From the IMG/VR virus record IMGVR_UViG_3300017724_001256, positions 1 to 31,648 of that record: 31,648 nt of DNA. The stretch is one strand, 5' to 3'. The translations under genes were made by a program, and so were the position numbers. The notes below the pieces were generated by a model. It was given only the letters and a program-made list of their open reading frames with translations. It did no database searches and was not told where the DNA came from. Positions 6,787 to 14,095 of the stretch are shown here, piece after piece; position 1 is the first letter of the stretch; every line of letters begins with the position of its first letter. Source of the DNA: a virus.

Positions 6787-8451
6787 ATGAATGATATACG
6801 TAACATATTAGATATACTAACAGAAGCAGAGGCTGAAGTCAAGCCTATTTTACCCGAAGGTAACCCAAGTGCTGATGTATCAGACTTAACTAAAGCCAAT
6901 ACTAAGTTCGCTAATAAAGGAACTGACACATGGAACAGTGTCATTCAAGGTTGGGACGTTTCAACACTCCCTGAGTTCGTAAGAGATGAAGGTTTCACTC
7001 CCACTTACATAGATTTAAACAAAAAAGAGTCAGAAGAAGATTTAAACGAATATGATTCTAGTGTTCCTTATACAACTAAGTGTCCCAAATGTTTGGGAGA
7101 CGGTATGAAATTTGGAGAAGAAAGAACAAGTCCTATCAAACTGTGTGATGAATGTTTAGGTTGGGGAAAATTAGCAGATGGCGGGCCATATTATGGTCCT
7201 ACTGTCAACCAAGCCAAAGAAGATGAAATTGAGGAGTTGAATTTAAAAATATTAGCGAATCGCCAAGAATTTGAGCCTGGCCAAAAAGAATTTGATTTTG
7301 AGCAAATCGATGAAGTACTAGATGCGCCTAGTAAGAAACTAGAGAAGAAAGATTTATCAGATTACTTAGATAGAATTATCAATCAAAAGAAAAAGAAAAC
7401 TGACAAATACAAAAAGCCTTACATACATAGATCAACTGTAAAAAGAATGGTAAATCAGCAAGAACTATTAGCATCAGATAAACAAGTTCCTATCGTTAAT
7501 CAGAACAATGAAACTTATGACTTAGAAGCATTAGCGGCAGATATCACTGTACGTCCAAGTAAATTATTAAAACAAAATGCAAAAATGCAACATACTGAAG
7601 GTCCTTATAAGGGACAAACTGAGATATATTTTGATCTCGGACTACCTGCATTAAACGGTTTAGGTTACAACGAAGAAAAGAAAGAATTTGTAGAAATTAA
7701 TACATGTCCAGGTGCAGGTGAATGTAAAACATTCTGTTATGCACTTAAAGGTGGATATGTACAATGGGAAAATGTAGCAATTAGTCAAACAAGACGTTTG
7801 AACTTCTTGTATAATGATCCAGTAGGTTTCTTTGAGCAATTAAACACAGAGATTGATATAGAAGCAAACAAATTATTAAAGTCAAAACAAGGTGAAACAG
7901 TCGTTATGGGTCTGCGTTGGCATGATGCCGGAGATTTCTTCTCAGAAGACTACTTGGATGCGGCATATAAAGTAGCAATGATGCACCCTGATGTTAGATT
8001 CTATGCTTATACTAAAATGGCTTCAGTATCAAACGATTTACAAAATAGACCAGATAACTTTATCATTAACTTCTCAGCAGGAGCATCTAAAGGACAAGAA
8101 AGAAAAATTGACTTCGGTACAACTAAGTCTGCTATGGTTGTCAAAAAAGAAATGTTCAACGATCTTCTTAAAAAAGACGGAAACAAATTAGCCAAAGATG
8201 CTGATGGTGCATGGCAGTTTAAAGATGATCAATCATTTGAAACTTTTAAAGAAAGACTAATGCTTAAATATCCAGGAATCAAACCTGATACATTGATTAC
8301 ATACAAAGAGTTAATGCAAAAACCATTACCTGGTGCTTTTGGTCAACGAAATATGGTTACTCCAAAATGGAATGTCATAGTAATGTCAGGTGAAGGAGAT
8401 GCGGCGGCTAATAGACCAGACGTGCTAGGCTCTTACTTACTAGAACATTAA
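6787..8451 (+). CDS. GP88-family protein with DnaJ-type zinc finger and capsid-targeting-like N-terminus
   Basis: 554 residues. The N-terminus (about 1-15) ends ILDILTEAEAE, which resembles the T4 prohead-protease site (I/L)-x-E before A. Two CxxCxGxG repeats (C99/C102 and C120/C123) form a DnaJ-like zinc finger. From about residue 250 the protein resembles the phage GP88 family, with CPGAGECKTFCYA (C307, C313, C317), MGLRWHDAGDFFS and FYAYTKMAS. The Cys spacing CX5CX3C is not the radical-SAM CX3CX2C, so enzyme class is unknown. It has a late promoter and is followed two bases later by the lipase. It may be an internal virion protein; that is inference. Confidence 0.7.
   Translation: MNDIRNILDILTEAEAEVKPILPEGNPSADVSDLTKANTKFANKGTDTWNSVIQGWDVSTLPEFVRDEGFTPTYIDLNKKESEEDLNEYDSSVPYTTKCPKCLGDGMKFGEERTSPIKLCDECLGWGKLADGGPYYGPTVNQAKEDEIEELNLKILANRQEFEPGQKEFDFEQIDEVLDAPSKKLEKKDLSDYLDRIINQKKKKTDKYKKPYIHRSTVKRMVNQQELLASDKQVPIVNQNNETYDLEALAADITVRPSKLLKQNAKMQHTEGPYKGQTEIYFDLGLPALNGLGYNEEKKEFVEINTCPGAGECKTFCYALKGGYVQWENVAISQTRRLNFLYNDPVGFFEQLNTEIDIEANKLLKSKQGETVVMGLRWHDAGDFFSEDYLDAAYKVAMMHPDVRFYAYTKMASVSNDLQNRPDNFIINFSAGASKGQERKIDFGTTKSAMVVKKEMFNDLLKKDGNKLAKDADGAWQFKDDQSFETFKERLMLKYPGIKPDTLITYKELMQKPLPGAFGQRNMVTPKWNVIVMSGEGDAAANRPDVLGSYLLEH
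6814..6842 (-). promoter_or_regulatory. Possible sigma70-type promoter inside the divergent gene
   Basis: TTGACT (6837-6842), 17 bp, TAGTAT (6814-6819) on the minus strand. The -35 context GGCTTGACTT matches other promoters here, but the -10 box matches only four of six. It would drive the gene starting at 6718 with a leader of about 90 nt. Confidence 0.3.
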
Positions 8452-8453
8452 TT

Positions 8454-9509
8454 ATGAGTGGACCTATTCATTTCACTCCGGGAAATCAACAACCTAGAGT
8501 AAGCAAAGAAGAATGGATTGAACTACAACAGCAATGTTCATTGCTTACTGATGTTTGTAGTGAAATGGCTAGACGTTGGCGACTAGCAGGAGAACCTCTC
8601 AATAAAACATACCCCCATTGGCCACAAACAGGCACCCCAGATCCATATGGTGGTTCTTTTTCATGGACAGCAGAAAATCTATGTAAAAGTGATATCTTAA
8701 CAGAGAATCCACTAAAGTTTGAAGACTACATTTTTCCTAATGGTTCGGCTGAAACATTGATATGGACTTCTTATAGATATGGAGTAGGACTCGATAATGT
8801 TCATGTGGAGCCTGCAACATTTATTACTAAGGTGAGAGGAAAACCACACAAAGCATACATTGCATTTAGGGGAACTCAGACTGATGCAAACGGCGGAATC
8901 GACTTACAATATGCACAAGTACCTAATCCAATGGATGTACTAGGTGGTACTGTAATGAAAGGTTTTGAAAAATACTTTGTAGGGTGTGGAATTAAAGCAG
9001 ACGGCACAAGACCCGCAGATACTAGTAGTATAACAGTTCCAGGAAAAACATTATATCAATCGTTAAAAGAAATATCATACAAACATGGTGGACCTGTAAA
9101 AGAATTAATCATAACTGGACATAGCATGGGTTCGACTACAGCACAATTAACAGGTGCGTTAGCATGTAAAGAAGGTTGGTTTGAAAAAGTTATAGTATCT
9201 TGTAGTGCTAGTCCAAGATTTGGCACTGCTGGATTTAAGACTTGGTATGATCAGTTAAGAAGTGAAAAACCTCATCACATGCTTAATGATTATACATGGA
9301 GATTTACAAACAGAAATGATTTTGTTCCTAAAGTGCCAGGAGCACCTTATACTGAATTAGGTACTGAAGTTTGGTTTGAAGAAAAGAATGGTGCTGAACA
9401 TAACCCTTGTTGCACCTACTCATATGCAATTAATAATCCTAATCAGACACACAATCCAGATATCAATGATTGTGAATTCCCAACTCCTGCTATACCACCT
9501 AAACCTTAG
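8454..9509 (+). CDS. Class 3 lipase-like alpha/beta hydrolase
   Basis: 351 residues. The nucleophile elbow GHSMG (Ser about 224) follows a hydrophobic strand (KELIIT), and KAYIAFRGTQT is the typical oxyanion-side strand of class 3 lipases. NRNDFVPKVPG probably carries the acidic residue, and a histidine near the C-terminus (AEHNPCC or QTHNPD) could complete the triad. No signal peptide is present, so it would act in the cytoplasm, in the virion or after lysis. The ATG lies two bases after the stop of the GP88 gene, so both share a late promoter. The 3' end overlaps the convergent denV gene by four bases. The lipid or ester substrate is unknown. Confidence 0.75.
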   Translation: MSGPIHFTPGNQQPRVSKEEWIELQQQCSLLTDVCSEMARRWRLAGEPLNKTYPHWPQTGTPDPYGGSFSWTAENLCKSDILTENPLKFEDYIFPNGSAETLIWTSYRYGVGLDNVHVEPATFITKVRGKPHKAYIAFRGTQTDANGGIDLQYAQVPNPMDVLGGTVMKGFEKYFVGCGIKADGTRPADTSSITVPGKTLYQSLKEISYKHGGPVKELIITGHSMGSTTAQLTGALACKEGWFEKVIVSCSASPRFGTAGFKTWYDQLRSEKPHHMLNDYTWRFTNRNDFVPKVPGAPYTELGTEVWFEEKNGAEHNPCCTYSYAINNPNQTHNPDINDCEFPTPAIPPKP

Positions 9510-9907
9510 TCTTCGTATAGATGAGGCTTTTGACTTATACGAAAGTTGATACGTTCTATAACAATCTCATCATCTTTATCAGATGATTCCCAATCTCCAT
9601 ACCATTGTTTATCGAATCCATCAAATGCTTCTATACGAGTTCTATCTGGAGAATAACCTCGTCTTTCCATTTCGTCTGCAAGTTTGTTAAATCGTTTTAT
9701 GAGAAACTTTAATTTGTTATAAAAGAACGTCACATGTCCTTTGTTTAATGTAAAGTCTTTTGGAATACCATTATGAATCTCTTCTGTTGTTCTTGCTTCT
9801 ATACTTCTACGCAAGGCGGCTGGTATCATTGTTATCTCTCTGAGTTCTGCTACTAGATGCATACGTTTAAGATTTTTCGGATCTAAATCAGAATTGATTC
9901 TAGTCAT
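9506..9907 (-). CDS. denV: Endonuclease V, pyrimidine-dimer DNA glycosylase/AP lyase
   Basis: 133 residues very close to T4 DenV (138). It starts MTRIN, so Thr2 would supply the N-terminal catalytic amine after Met removal, and the catalytic Glu is E24 (HLVAELREI; E23 in T4). The block GHVTFFYNKLKFL is a family signature. The enzyme nicks DNA at UV-induced pyrimidine dimers by base removal and beta-elimination, which fits life in sunlit water. AAGGTG precedes the ATG. It is the last gene of the unit that starts at 10682. Confidence 0.93.
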   Translation of the reverse strand: MTRINSDLDPKNLKRMHLVAELREITMIPAALRRSIEARTTEEIHNGIPKDFTLNKGHVTFFYNKLKFLIKRFNKLADEMERRGYSPDRTRIEAFDGFDKQWYGDWESSDKDDEIVIERINFRISQKPHLYED

Positions 9908-9909
9908 GT

Positions 9910-10458
9910 TTACACCTTAAGAATACTATTTGATGGTGCTTCTATTACTAATGCAAATGCTTCTACAATTTCTTTGTCTGTTGCTTTATCTGTGATTCTC
10001 ATAATTGAGAAATGCTTTGGATTGTGCATCATGCAATATTCGATCACACAGTCTTCTGCCGCTCGTTTAGAGACACTATAAGGTGCCTCGCAATGTTCTG
10101 CACTATCTACTGATGCAAGTATAAAGTTTTTTGTTTTTATTTTAGATAAGCAATTCATTGTGCCGTTAATATTAGTGATATAATATTGTATTGGCATTTG
10201 TGTACTTTCTTCAACATCAACTTTAGCCGCTAAATGTACTACTGCATCATACTCTTCATCAAAGTCTTTAGGTAAAGGTTGATTAATATCAAATGGTAGA
10301 TATTGATATAGATGATCTAAATTAGACTCGTTAGAGTTAGTGTGATGATCAGGGAATTTAGTATCTAACACCCATACATCATGTTCTTTATCTTGTAGGT
10401 GTTTAGTTAAGAGAGTTCCTAGATAACCAGAACCTCCTGTAATCAATACTTTGCTCAT
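9910..10458 (-). CDS. Short NAD(P)-dependent epimerase/dehydratase (extended SDR)
   Basis: 182 residues with a Rossmann fold: VLITGGSGYLG near the N-terminus binds NAD(P), VVHLAAKVDVEES follows, and YSVSK (about 128-132) gives the Tyr and Lys of the active site. Full-length nucleotide-sugar epimerases have about 310-340 residues, so the C-terminal substrate domain is largely missing. The stop is clean, so this may be a natural short form, as is the dehydrogenase at 30548. Start and upstream stop overlap as ATGA. The sugar substrate is not known. Confidence 0.75.
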   Translation of the reverse strand: MSKVLITGGSGYLGTLLTKHLQDKEHDVWVLDTKFPDHHTNSNESNLDHLYQYLPFDINQPLPKDFDEEYDAVVHLAAKVDVEESTQMPIQYYITNINGTMNCLSKIKTKNFILASVDSAEHCEAPYSVSKRAAEDCVIEYCMMHNPKHFSIMRITDKATDKEIVEAFALVIEAPSNSILKV

Positions 10459-10682
10459 AGTTTAATCGCTAATATTGTCAGTATTGCTATTAACAATACA
10501 TTAGTAGTAAAAATGCCTATAGCCAATATTGTATGATACCATATCCATCTTGTCTTGTATGCGTTTTCAATTGTTAACTCTTCAGGATCTACATCATCCT
10601 TCATCATGTCTATAACAACTGTTTCTTTTTTAATCTCAATTGGTTCTGGTTTTTTCCAAAACGGTGTGTCATACCACGCCAT
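10455..10682 (-). CDS. Single-pass membrane protein, 75 aa
   Basis: A small protein starting MAWYDTPFWKKPEPIEIKKE, with a polar acidic first half and a hydrophobic segment at about residues 50-73 (ILAIGIFTTNVLLIAILTI), predicted N-in or N-out single span. The ATG at 10682 has GAGG upstream; a TTG one codon earlier is less likely. It is first in the unit with the epimerase and denV, directly behind the promoter at 10714-10742. Family not recognised. Confidence 0.65.
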   Translation of the reverse strand: MAWYDTPFWKKPEPIEIKKETVVIDMMKDDVDPEELTIENAYKTRWIWYHTILAIGIFTTNVLLIAILTILAIKL

Positions 10683-10713
10683 CAATGTACCTCTTTCCTA
10701 GTTAGTAATTAGC

Positions 10714-10742
10714 ATTATATATGGAAAAGGACTTGAAGTCAA
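10714..10742 (-). promoter_or_regulatory. Sigma70-type promoter for the 10682-9506 unit
   Basis: TTGACT (10737-10742), 17 bp, TATAAT (10714-10719) on the minus strand. The predicted start is near 10707. The -35 box lies inside the hairpin at 10728-10749, so terminator and promoter share bases. Confidence 0.82.
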
Positions 10743-10749
10743 GTCCTTT
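10728..10749 (-). terminator. Intrinsic terminator overlapping a promoter
   Basis: AAGGACTTGA and TCAAGTCCTT form a perfect inverted repeat with a 2-base centre; on the minus strand it is followed by TTTT. It ends transcription from the gene at 10770 and contains the -35 box of the next unit. Confidence 0.65.
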
Positions 10750-10769
10750 ATTTACCAAATACTTTAAAC

Positions 10770-10991
10770 TTAGACGATTGAGTCTTTGTCTTTTGTAGTC
10801 CAAACTAGTTTTACGCCTCTGCGTTCTAACTCTTTTATAGCCTTTGCTCTACGTTTTTTATTTGGGTTGTCTTTGTTTATTTCTTCAAATAATTCGTCTT
10901 GCGAAATGTTCTTAATATAGTAATGTGTTGTAGTTACTATTTTAGTACCTCTTTGAAGTGTGCTTTGTGATGGTTTGAATTTAGTTGGCAT
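10770..10991 (-). CDS. Small basic hypothetical protein
   Basis: 73 residues, Lys/Arg-rich, with DELFEEINKDNPNKKRR followed by an amphipathic helix (AKAIKELERRG) and a short beta end (VKLVWTT). It starts one base after the stop codon of the basic protein upstream and ends before a hairpin terminator. This could be a small regulatory or DNA-binding protein, but no HTH or other motif is convincing. Confidence 0.6.
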   Translation of the reverse strand: MPTKFKPSQSTLQRGTKIVTTTHYYIKNISQDELFEEINKDNPNKKRRAKAIKELERRGVKLVWTTKDKDSIV

Positions 10992-10992
10992 A

Positions 10993-11163
10993 TTACTTCC
11001 CCTGTCCTCTATATAGAGACATAGAACGTTTCTTGCTTTTATTCATCGTAGACATGCCGATTTTTACTCTGCGTCCTCTACCACCAACACCTGTTGACGT
11101 GCATTTTTTACCTGAACCGTTGATTAACGATTTGTTTATTTTTCTTCTACTTGCTTTTGCCAT
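10993..11163 (-). CDS. Very basic small protein, 56 aa
   Basis: 56 residues with many Lys, Arg, Ser and Gly, and almost no acidic residues: MAKASRRKINKSL, then a GVGGRGRRVKIG block and KSKKRSMSLYRG at the end. AAAAGGAAC gives a good RBS before the ATG at 11163. The composition suggests nucleic-acid or ribosome binding. It lies between iscU and the basic 73-residue protein. Family not recognised. Confidence 0.6.
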   Translation of the reverse strand: MAKASRRKINKSLINGSGKKCTSTGVGGRGRRVKIGMSTMNKSKKRSMSLYRGQGK

Positions 11164-11182
11164 TGTTCCTTTTAGTTAATTA

Positions 11183-11668
11183 TTAAATTTCGACTGTAGT
11201 AGTCGGCTCCTCTATTTGAAGTAATCCTTGACTGTTATGTCCAATCATACTATCACTACTTCCAATAAACTCTTCTCGTTTGCCGTCCCAATTCTTGAGG
11301 GCATCTTTAATACTTGCTTCTGCTAACACACTACAATGTAACTTAATAGGGGGTAATTCTAATGCGGCCGCTATGTCTTTATCTTTAATCTCTTGTGCTT
11401 CTTCTACTGTCTTGCCCATTAGCATTTCAACAAACATCGTTGAACTTGCTATTGCTGAACCACAGCCATAAGTTTTAAATTTGACATCGATGATCTTTTC
11501 GTCTTTGTCTAGTTTGAGTTGCAGTTTCATTACGTCACCACATGCTGGTGCACCTGTCATTCCAGTTGCTACATCTGCATCATTAGGATCAAATCTGCCT
11601 ACTGCGTGTTTTTCAGGATTTTGAAGGACATCCTCGAACCTTTTTACTACTTTATCTGAATATGCCAT
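11183..11668 (-). CDS. iscU: IscU-type Fe-S cluster assembly scaffold
   Basis: 161 residues. Residues 1-130 match IscU closely: GAPACGDVMKLQ (C43, D45), KTYGCGSAIASS (C69), LPPIK (105-109, the HscA recognition site in bacterial IscU) and KLHCSVLAE (H111, C112). All three cluster ligand cysteines and the Asp are intact, so it should assemble [2Fe-2S] clusters with host IscS and HscA/B. A C-terminal tail of about 30 residues (after DGKREEF) is extra. No IscS or HscA gene is in the window. It lies in the same unit as queE, a radical-SAM enzyme needing a [4Fe-4S] cluster. RBS is weak. Confidence 0.92.
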   Translation of the reverse strand: MAYSDKVVKRFEDVLQNPEKHAVGRFDPNDADVATGMTGAPACGDVMKLQLKLDKDEKIIDVKFKTYGCGSAIASSTMFVEMLMGKTVEEAQEIKDKDIAAALELPPIKLHCSVLAEASIKDALKNWDGKREEFIGSSDSMIGHNSQGLLQIEEPTTTVEI

Positions 11669-11674
11669 GTTACT

Positions 11675-11869
11675 TTAAAAATGTTTGCGAATTGTTTCTA
11701 TTTTCTCCTCTGCATTTGCAATTGCTTCGATTTGTGACTCAACTGCTTGGACAACATCAGGATGCTCTCCGATACCAGCAGGGTTATTGATGTAAACTTC
11801 TATGTTGGCTTTTGCCATTGCAATCTCGCCTTCAAGTTTTTTAATTAATGCTTCTAATAGATAATTCAT
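11675..11869 (-). CDS. Small helical protein, conserved in T4-like marine phages
   Basis: 64 residues, predicted as two helices joined by a turn: LLEALIKKLEGEIAMAKANIE, then NPAGIGEHPDVVQAVES and a second helix ending EEKIETIRKHF. It looks like a helical hairpin or coiled coil. AAAGGAAC precedes the ATG, and a late core (11888-11895) lies 19 bases upstream. I recall similar unnamed proteins in cyanophages. Function unknown. Confidence 0.65.
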   Translation of the reverse strand: MNYLLEALIKKLEGEIAMAKANIEVYINNPAGIGEHPDVVQAVESQIEAIANAEEKIETIRKHF

Positions 11870-11887
11870 TATTGTTCCTTTCTACAG

Positions 11888-11895
11888 TATTTATC
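11888..11895 (-). promoter_or_regulatory. Late promoter core GATAAATA before the 64-aa gene and iscU
   Basis: AGATAAATAC on the minus strand, framed by CTACA...TGTAG as a short dyad (11882-11901). It could express the 64-aa protein and iscU late, independently of the promoter at 12979. Confidence 0.5.
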
Positions 11896-11930
11896 TTGTA
11901 GATCGTTAAGTTGTATATAATTAATGATTC

Positions 11931-12818
11931 TCATTTGCCTATTGCATTACCATAGATGTGAACATGCACTCTGCTTGTATAATAATAACCTCGTCTGATT
12001 GCCTCATCAGCAATACTTGCTTCAGTTTGTACTAAGCCCTCAAACGTTCCACCTACACCCATGATCCATACAGGATAATCACACCCTGCTTCTCTAAACA
12101 GTTTAGTATTTTCTTCTACTTCACGCCAACTTTCATCTGTCCCATTGACTACATACTTTAGTTGACCATGAGGACTCACTTCAGCATATCTTTTTACAAC
12201 ATCAGGTCTAATTGCTTTTGTATGTTTCTCACCTGCAGTTGCCCATAGTTTAGGACTAAGTGACCAATACCATTCTCTGTCAGTCCAATTAGAATACTCA
12301 CGTTGTATCCATTCAGCAAATTCGTCAGTGATAGGTCTAGTACCATTTGTTTCTACAGTTACATTCATTGGCTGATTCTTTCTGCGTTTGAATTCTTCAA
12401 TGACTTCGATCATGCCAGGCTGTGTGTTTTTAATCATAGGCTCGCCACCAGTAAACACCATGTGTGATGATTGTCCTGTAATAGGATGTATGAACTTGCC
12501 ATGAGGGAGAAGTGCTGTCAATTCGTCTACTGCTTCTGTTACAGTCTTATCTGTGATAAGATGTCTATACTTCTTACTCCATGTGTAAGAACTATCACAG
12601 CCTTTGTCAAATACAGGGAGATCAAACACACTATCTATGTTTGTGATATCGATAGTTTCATAAGGGAGTTCATATGTGTCAGGATTAGTCGGATCTTTCT
12701 GACCAAAGCCATTGCATTGTAGATTACACAAAAAGAAACGCATCCACAATGAAGGAATGCCTACGTATTGACCTTCACCTTGTGCTGAAAAAAATGTTTC
12801 ACTATACTTTAGTGTCAT
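11931..12818 (-). CDS. queE: QueE-like 7-carboxy-7-deazaguanine synthase (radical SAM), variant cysteine spacing
   Basis: 295 residues. The start YSETFFSAQGEGQYVGIPSLWMRF and the GGEP motif (124-127) identify QueE, which converts 6-carboxy-5,6,7,8-tetrahydropterin to CDG using SAM and a [4Fe-4S] cluster. The usual cysteine motif is split: C31-x3-C35, then about 38 residues, then C74 (KGCDSSYTW) where a CD(T/S)xY sequence is normally close by. So an insertion seems to sit between the second and third ligands. ETNGT and SPK motifs follow. It is the second gene of the unit behind the 12979 promoter and shares 17 nt with the gene before it. Confidence 0.88.
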   Translation of the reverse strand: MTLKYSETFFSAQGEGQYVGIPSLWMRFFLCNLQCNGFGQKDPTNPDTYELPYETIDITNIDSVFDLPVFDKGCDSSYTWSKKYRHLITDKTVTEAVDELTALLPHGKFIHPITGQSSHMVFTGGEPMIKNTQPGMIEVIEEFKRRKNQPMNVTVETNGTRPITDEFAEWIQREYSNWTDREWYWSLSPKLWATAGEKHTKAIRPDVVKRYAEVSPHGQLKYVVNGTDESWREVEENTKLFREAGCDYPVWIMGVGGTFEGLVQTEASIADEAIRRGYYYTSRVHVHIYGNAIGK

Positions 12819-12972
12819 CTACGTCCTCAATAGGGTTATCATAATAGTCATGTGTTCCTGCTCTGTATCTTGCTTTCTTTTCTGATACCATTACTGAACT
12901 TTCCAATGCTACATAGCCTGCAAATAGTAATATTACGAAAGCAATAATACCGTTCAATATTTCATAAATCAT
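12802..12972 (-). CDS. Small membrane protein before queE, probably leaderless
   Basis: 56 residues: a hydrophobic N-terminal segment (about 3-20, NGIIAFVILLFAGYVAL) and an acidic, basic-patched tail ending EDVDDTKV. ATG codons lie at 12978 and 12972. The TATAAT box ends at 12979, which puts the predicted transcription start exactly at the second ATG, so I chose 12972. No RBS can exist for it on that transcript. The 3' end overlaps queE by 17 nt in another frame. Family not recognised. Confidence 0.55.
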   Translation of the reverse strand: MIYEILNGIIAFVILLFAGYVALESSVMVSEKKARYRAGTHDYYDNPIEDVDDTKV

Positions 12973-12978
12973 GTCCAT

Positions 12979-13007
12979 ATTATATCACCTATTGATCGAG
13001 TAGTCAA
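12979..13007 (-). promoter_or_regulatory. Sigma70-type promoter for the queE-iscU unit
   Basis: TTGACT (13002-13007), 17 bp, TATAAT (12979-12984) on the minus strand. The -10 box directly abuts the first ATG, so any transcript begins at or after the second ATG (12972). Confidence 0.8.
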
Positions 13008-13019
13008 ATCAAATTTGTC

Positions 13020-13574
13020 CTAATCTAACCACCAACTTTCCCATGGGAAATCTAACCAGATATCTGGAGTTTCTAGTTTGTTAATTGTTTCATATGTATA
13101 ATCTACTTCCTTAAACGAACTAGATTCATTATTAACAATAGTAGAAAACTTAACTGTTTCATGCCATACAGTTGACCAAGACTGCTCATCTGGAAAACAC
13201 CCTGCTTCCCAATCTTTTTTGAGCCAATTAAGAGTTGCACCTGAATCATTAATATCTTCAACAATAAGAATTTTCTTACGTTTTGATACGTCCCAACGAC
13301 TTTTTGTTATTGCAATCTCGTCTTTAGATAATGCACCAAATGCATCAATTGACATCCAACAATTACTTTCTGGTCCTTGTTGAACATTATCACGTAATGA
13401 TATGTCTAAAGAATGCATTGGAACTTTTAGATAGTGAGAGATCATTACTGCTGGTAACAATCCACCTCTTGTTATTCCTACTACATAATCAGGTCTAAAG
13501 TTGTCTAAGTGCATCTGTCTTAGAATCTCTTGTACTGCGTTTTTGACTTCGCCGATACTAATTCGTTTGTTCAT
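13020..13574 (-). CDS. Purine-type phosphoribosyltransferase
   Basis: 184 residues. YVVGITRGGLLPAVMISHYL matches the conserved beta-strand and loop near the N-terminus of type I phosphoribosyltransferases, and KKILIVEDINDSGATL is the PRPP-binding motif (about 95-110). Similar proteins transfer phosphoribose to hypoxanthine, xanthine or guanine; the substrate here cannot be read from the sequence. AAGGAAGC precedes the ATG. With GMP reductase and GTP cyclohydrolase in the window, a role in purine salvage during infection is likely. It ends just before the queE promoter. Confidence 0.82.
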   Translation of the reverse strand: MNKRISIGEVKNAVQEILRQMHLDNFRPDYVVGITRGGLLPAVMISHYLKVPMHSLDISLRDNVQQGPESNCWMSIDAFGALSKDEIAITKSRWDVSKRKKILIVEDINDSGATLNWLKKDWEAGCFPDEQSWSTVWHETVKFSTIVNNESSSFKEVDYTYETINKLETPDIWLDFPWESWWLD

Positions 13575-13731
13575 TTGCTTCCTTTATAACGCCGTTAGTC
13601 CAATTCTCAGCACAGTCCTCTGCATAATGCTTTGACTTGCCAGGTAGATACCTTTCTTCTTTCAGTACCCCGTCTTCCCACATTTCTACTAGATAGACGT
13701 TTGCTATTTTTACTTTTGATTCTCTATTCAT
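13558..13731 (-). CDS. Small hypothetical protein, 57 aa
   Basis: 57 residues beginning MNRESKVKIANVYLVEMW, a beta-like segment, followed by KEERYLPGKSKHYAEDCAENW and a polar end. It is soluble and overlaps the phosphoribosyltransferase start by 17 nt in another frame. The upstream gene's stop follows immediately, so translation is likely coupled. No family recognised. Confidence 0.55.
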   Translation of the reverse strand: MNRESKVKIANVYLVEMWEDGVLKEERYLPGKSKHYAEDCAENWTNGVIKEANEQTN

Positions 13732-13890
13732 TTAAAACAACCACTGTAATATTAATACAATCGCAATCCCTTTGCCAAAAGCAATCCATTGCATATGATA
13801 ACTAGAAAGATTTAACTTCCATTGTATATCATCTGTTATGTTTTCGTGCCACGCAAAAAAACGTGTTCCCCATTCTTTTAGTTTTTGCAT
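13732..13890 (-). CDS. Small membrane protein, 52 aa
   Basis: 52 residues: an amphipathic N-terminus (MQKLKEWGTRFFAW) and a C-terminal hydrophobic segment (about 34-52, QWIAFGKGIAIVLILQWLF). AAGGAG lies seven bases before the ATG at 13890. One of several tiny membrane proteins in 13.7-15.0 kb. Function unknown. Confidence 0.6.
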   Translation of the reverse strand: MQKLKEWGTRFFAWHENITDDIQWKLNLSSYHMQWIAFGKGIAIVLILQWLF

Positions 13891-13900
13891 AATTTTCTCC

Positions 13901-14095
13901 TTACGTTAACTCTTTTTTAGTTCTTGGTCCTGCTTCTATTCTATATCCACCGAACGCATCACTATTGATATAATCTCTTACAACTTGCTTACTTATATCT
14001 CCATAATTCATTATATCATTTTCATATGGAATTTCAACTTGAATGGTCATCCTGATAGTATCAGGTGCAACTGGATGTGGACTAGGTGCTCCCAT
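13901..14095 (-). CDS. Small hypothetical protein, 64 aa
   Basis: 64 residues, soluble. TIRMTIQVEIPYEND is a likely beta strand, and a helix follows (DISKQVVRDYINSDAFGG). The start shares bases with the upstream stop (TAATG), so translation is coupled. No family recognised. Confidence 0.6.
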   Translation of the reverse strand: MGAPSPHPVAPDTIRMTIQVEIPYENDIMNYGDISKQVVRDYINSDAFGGYRIEAGPRTKKELT

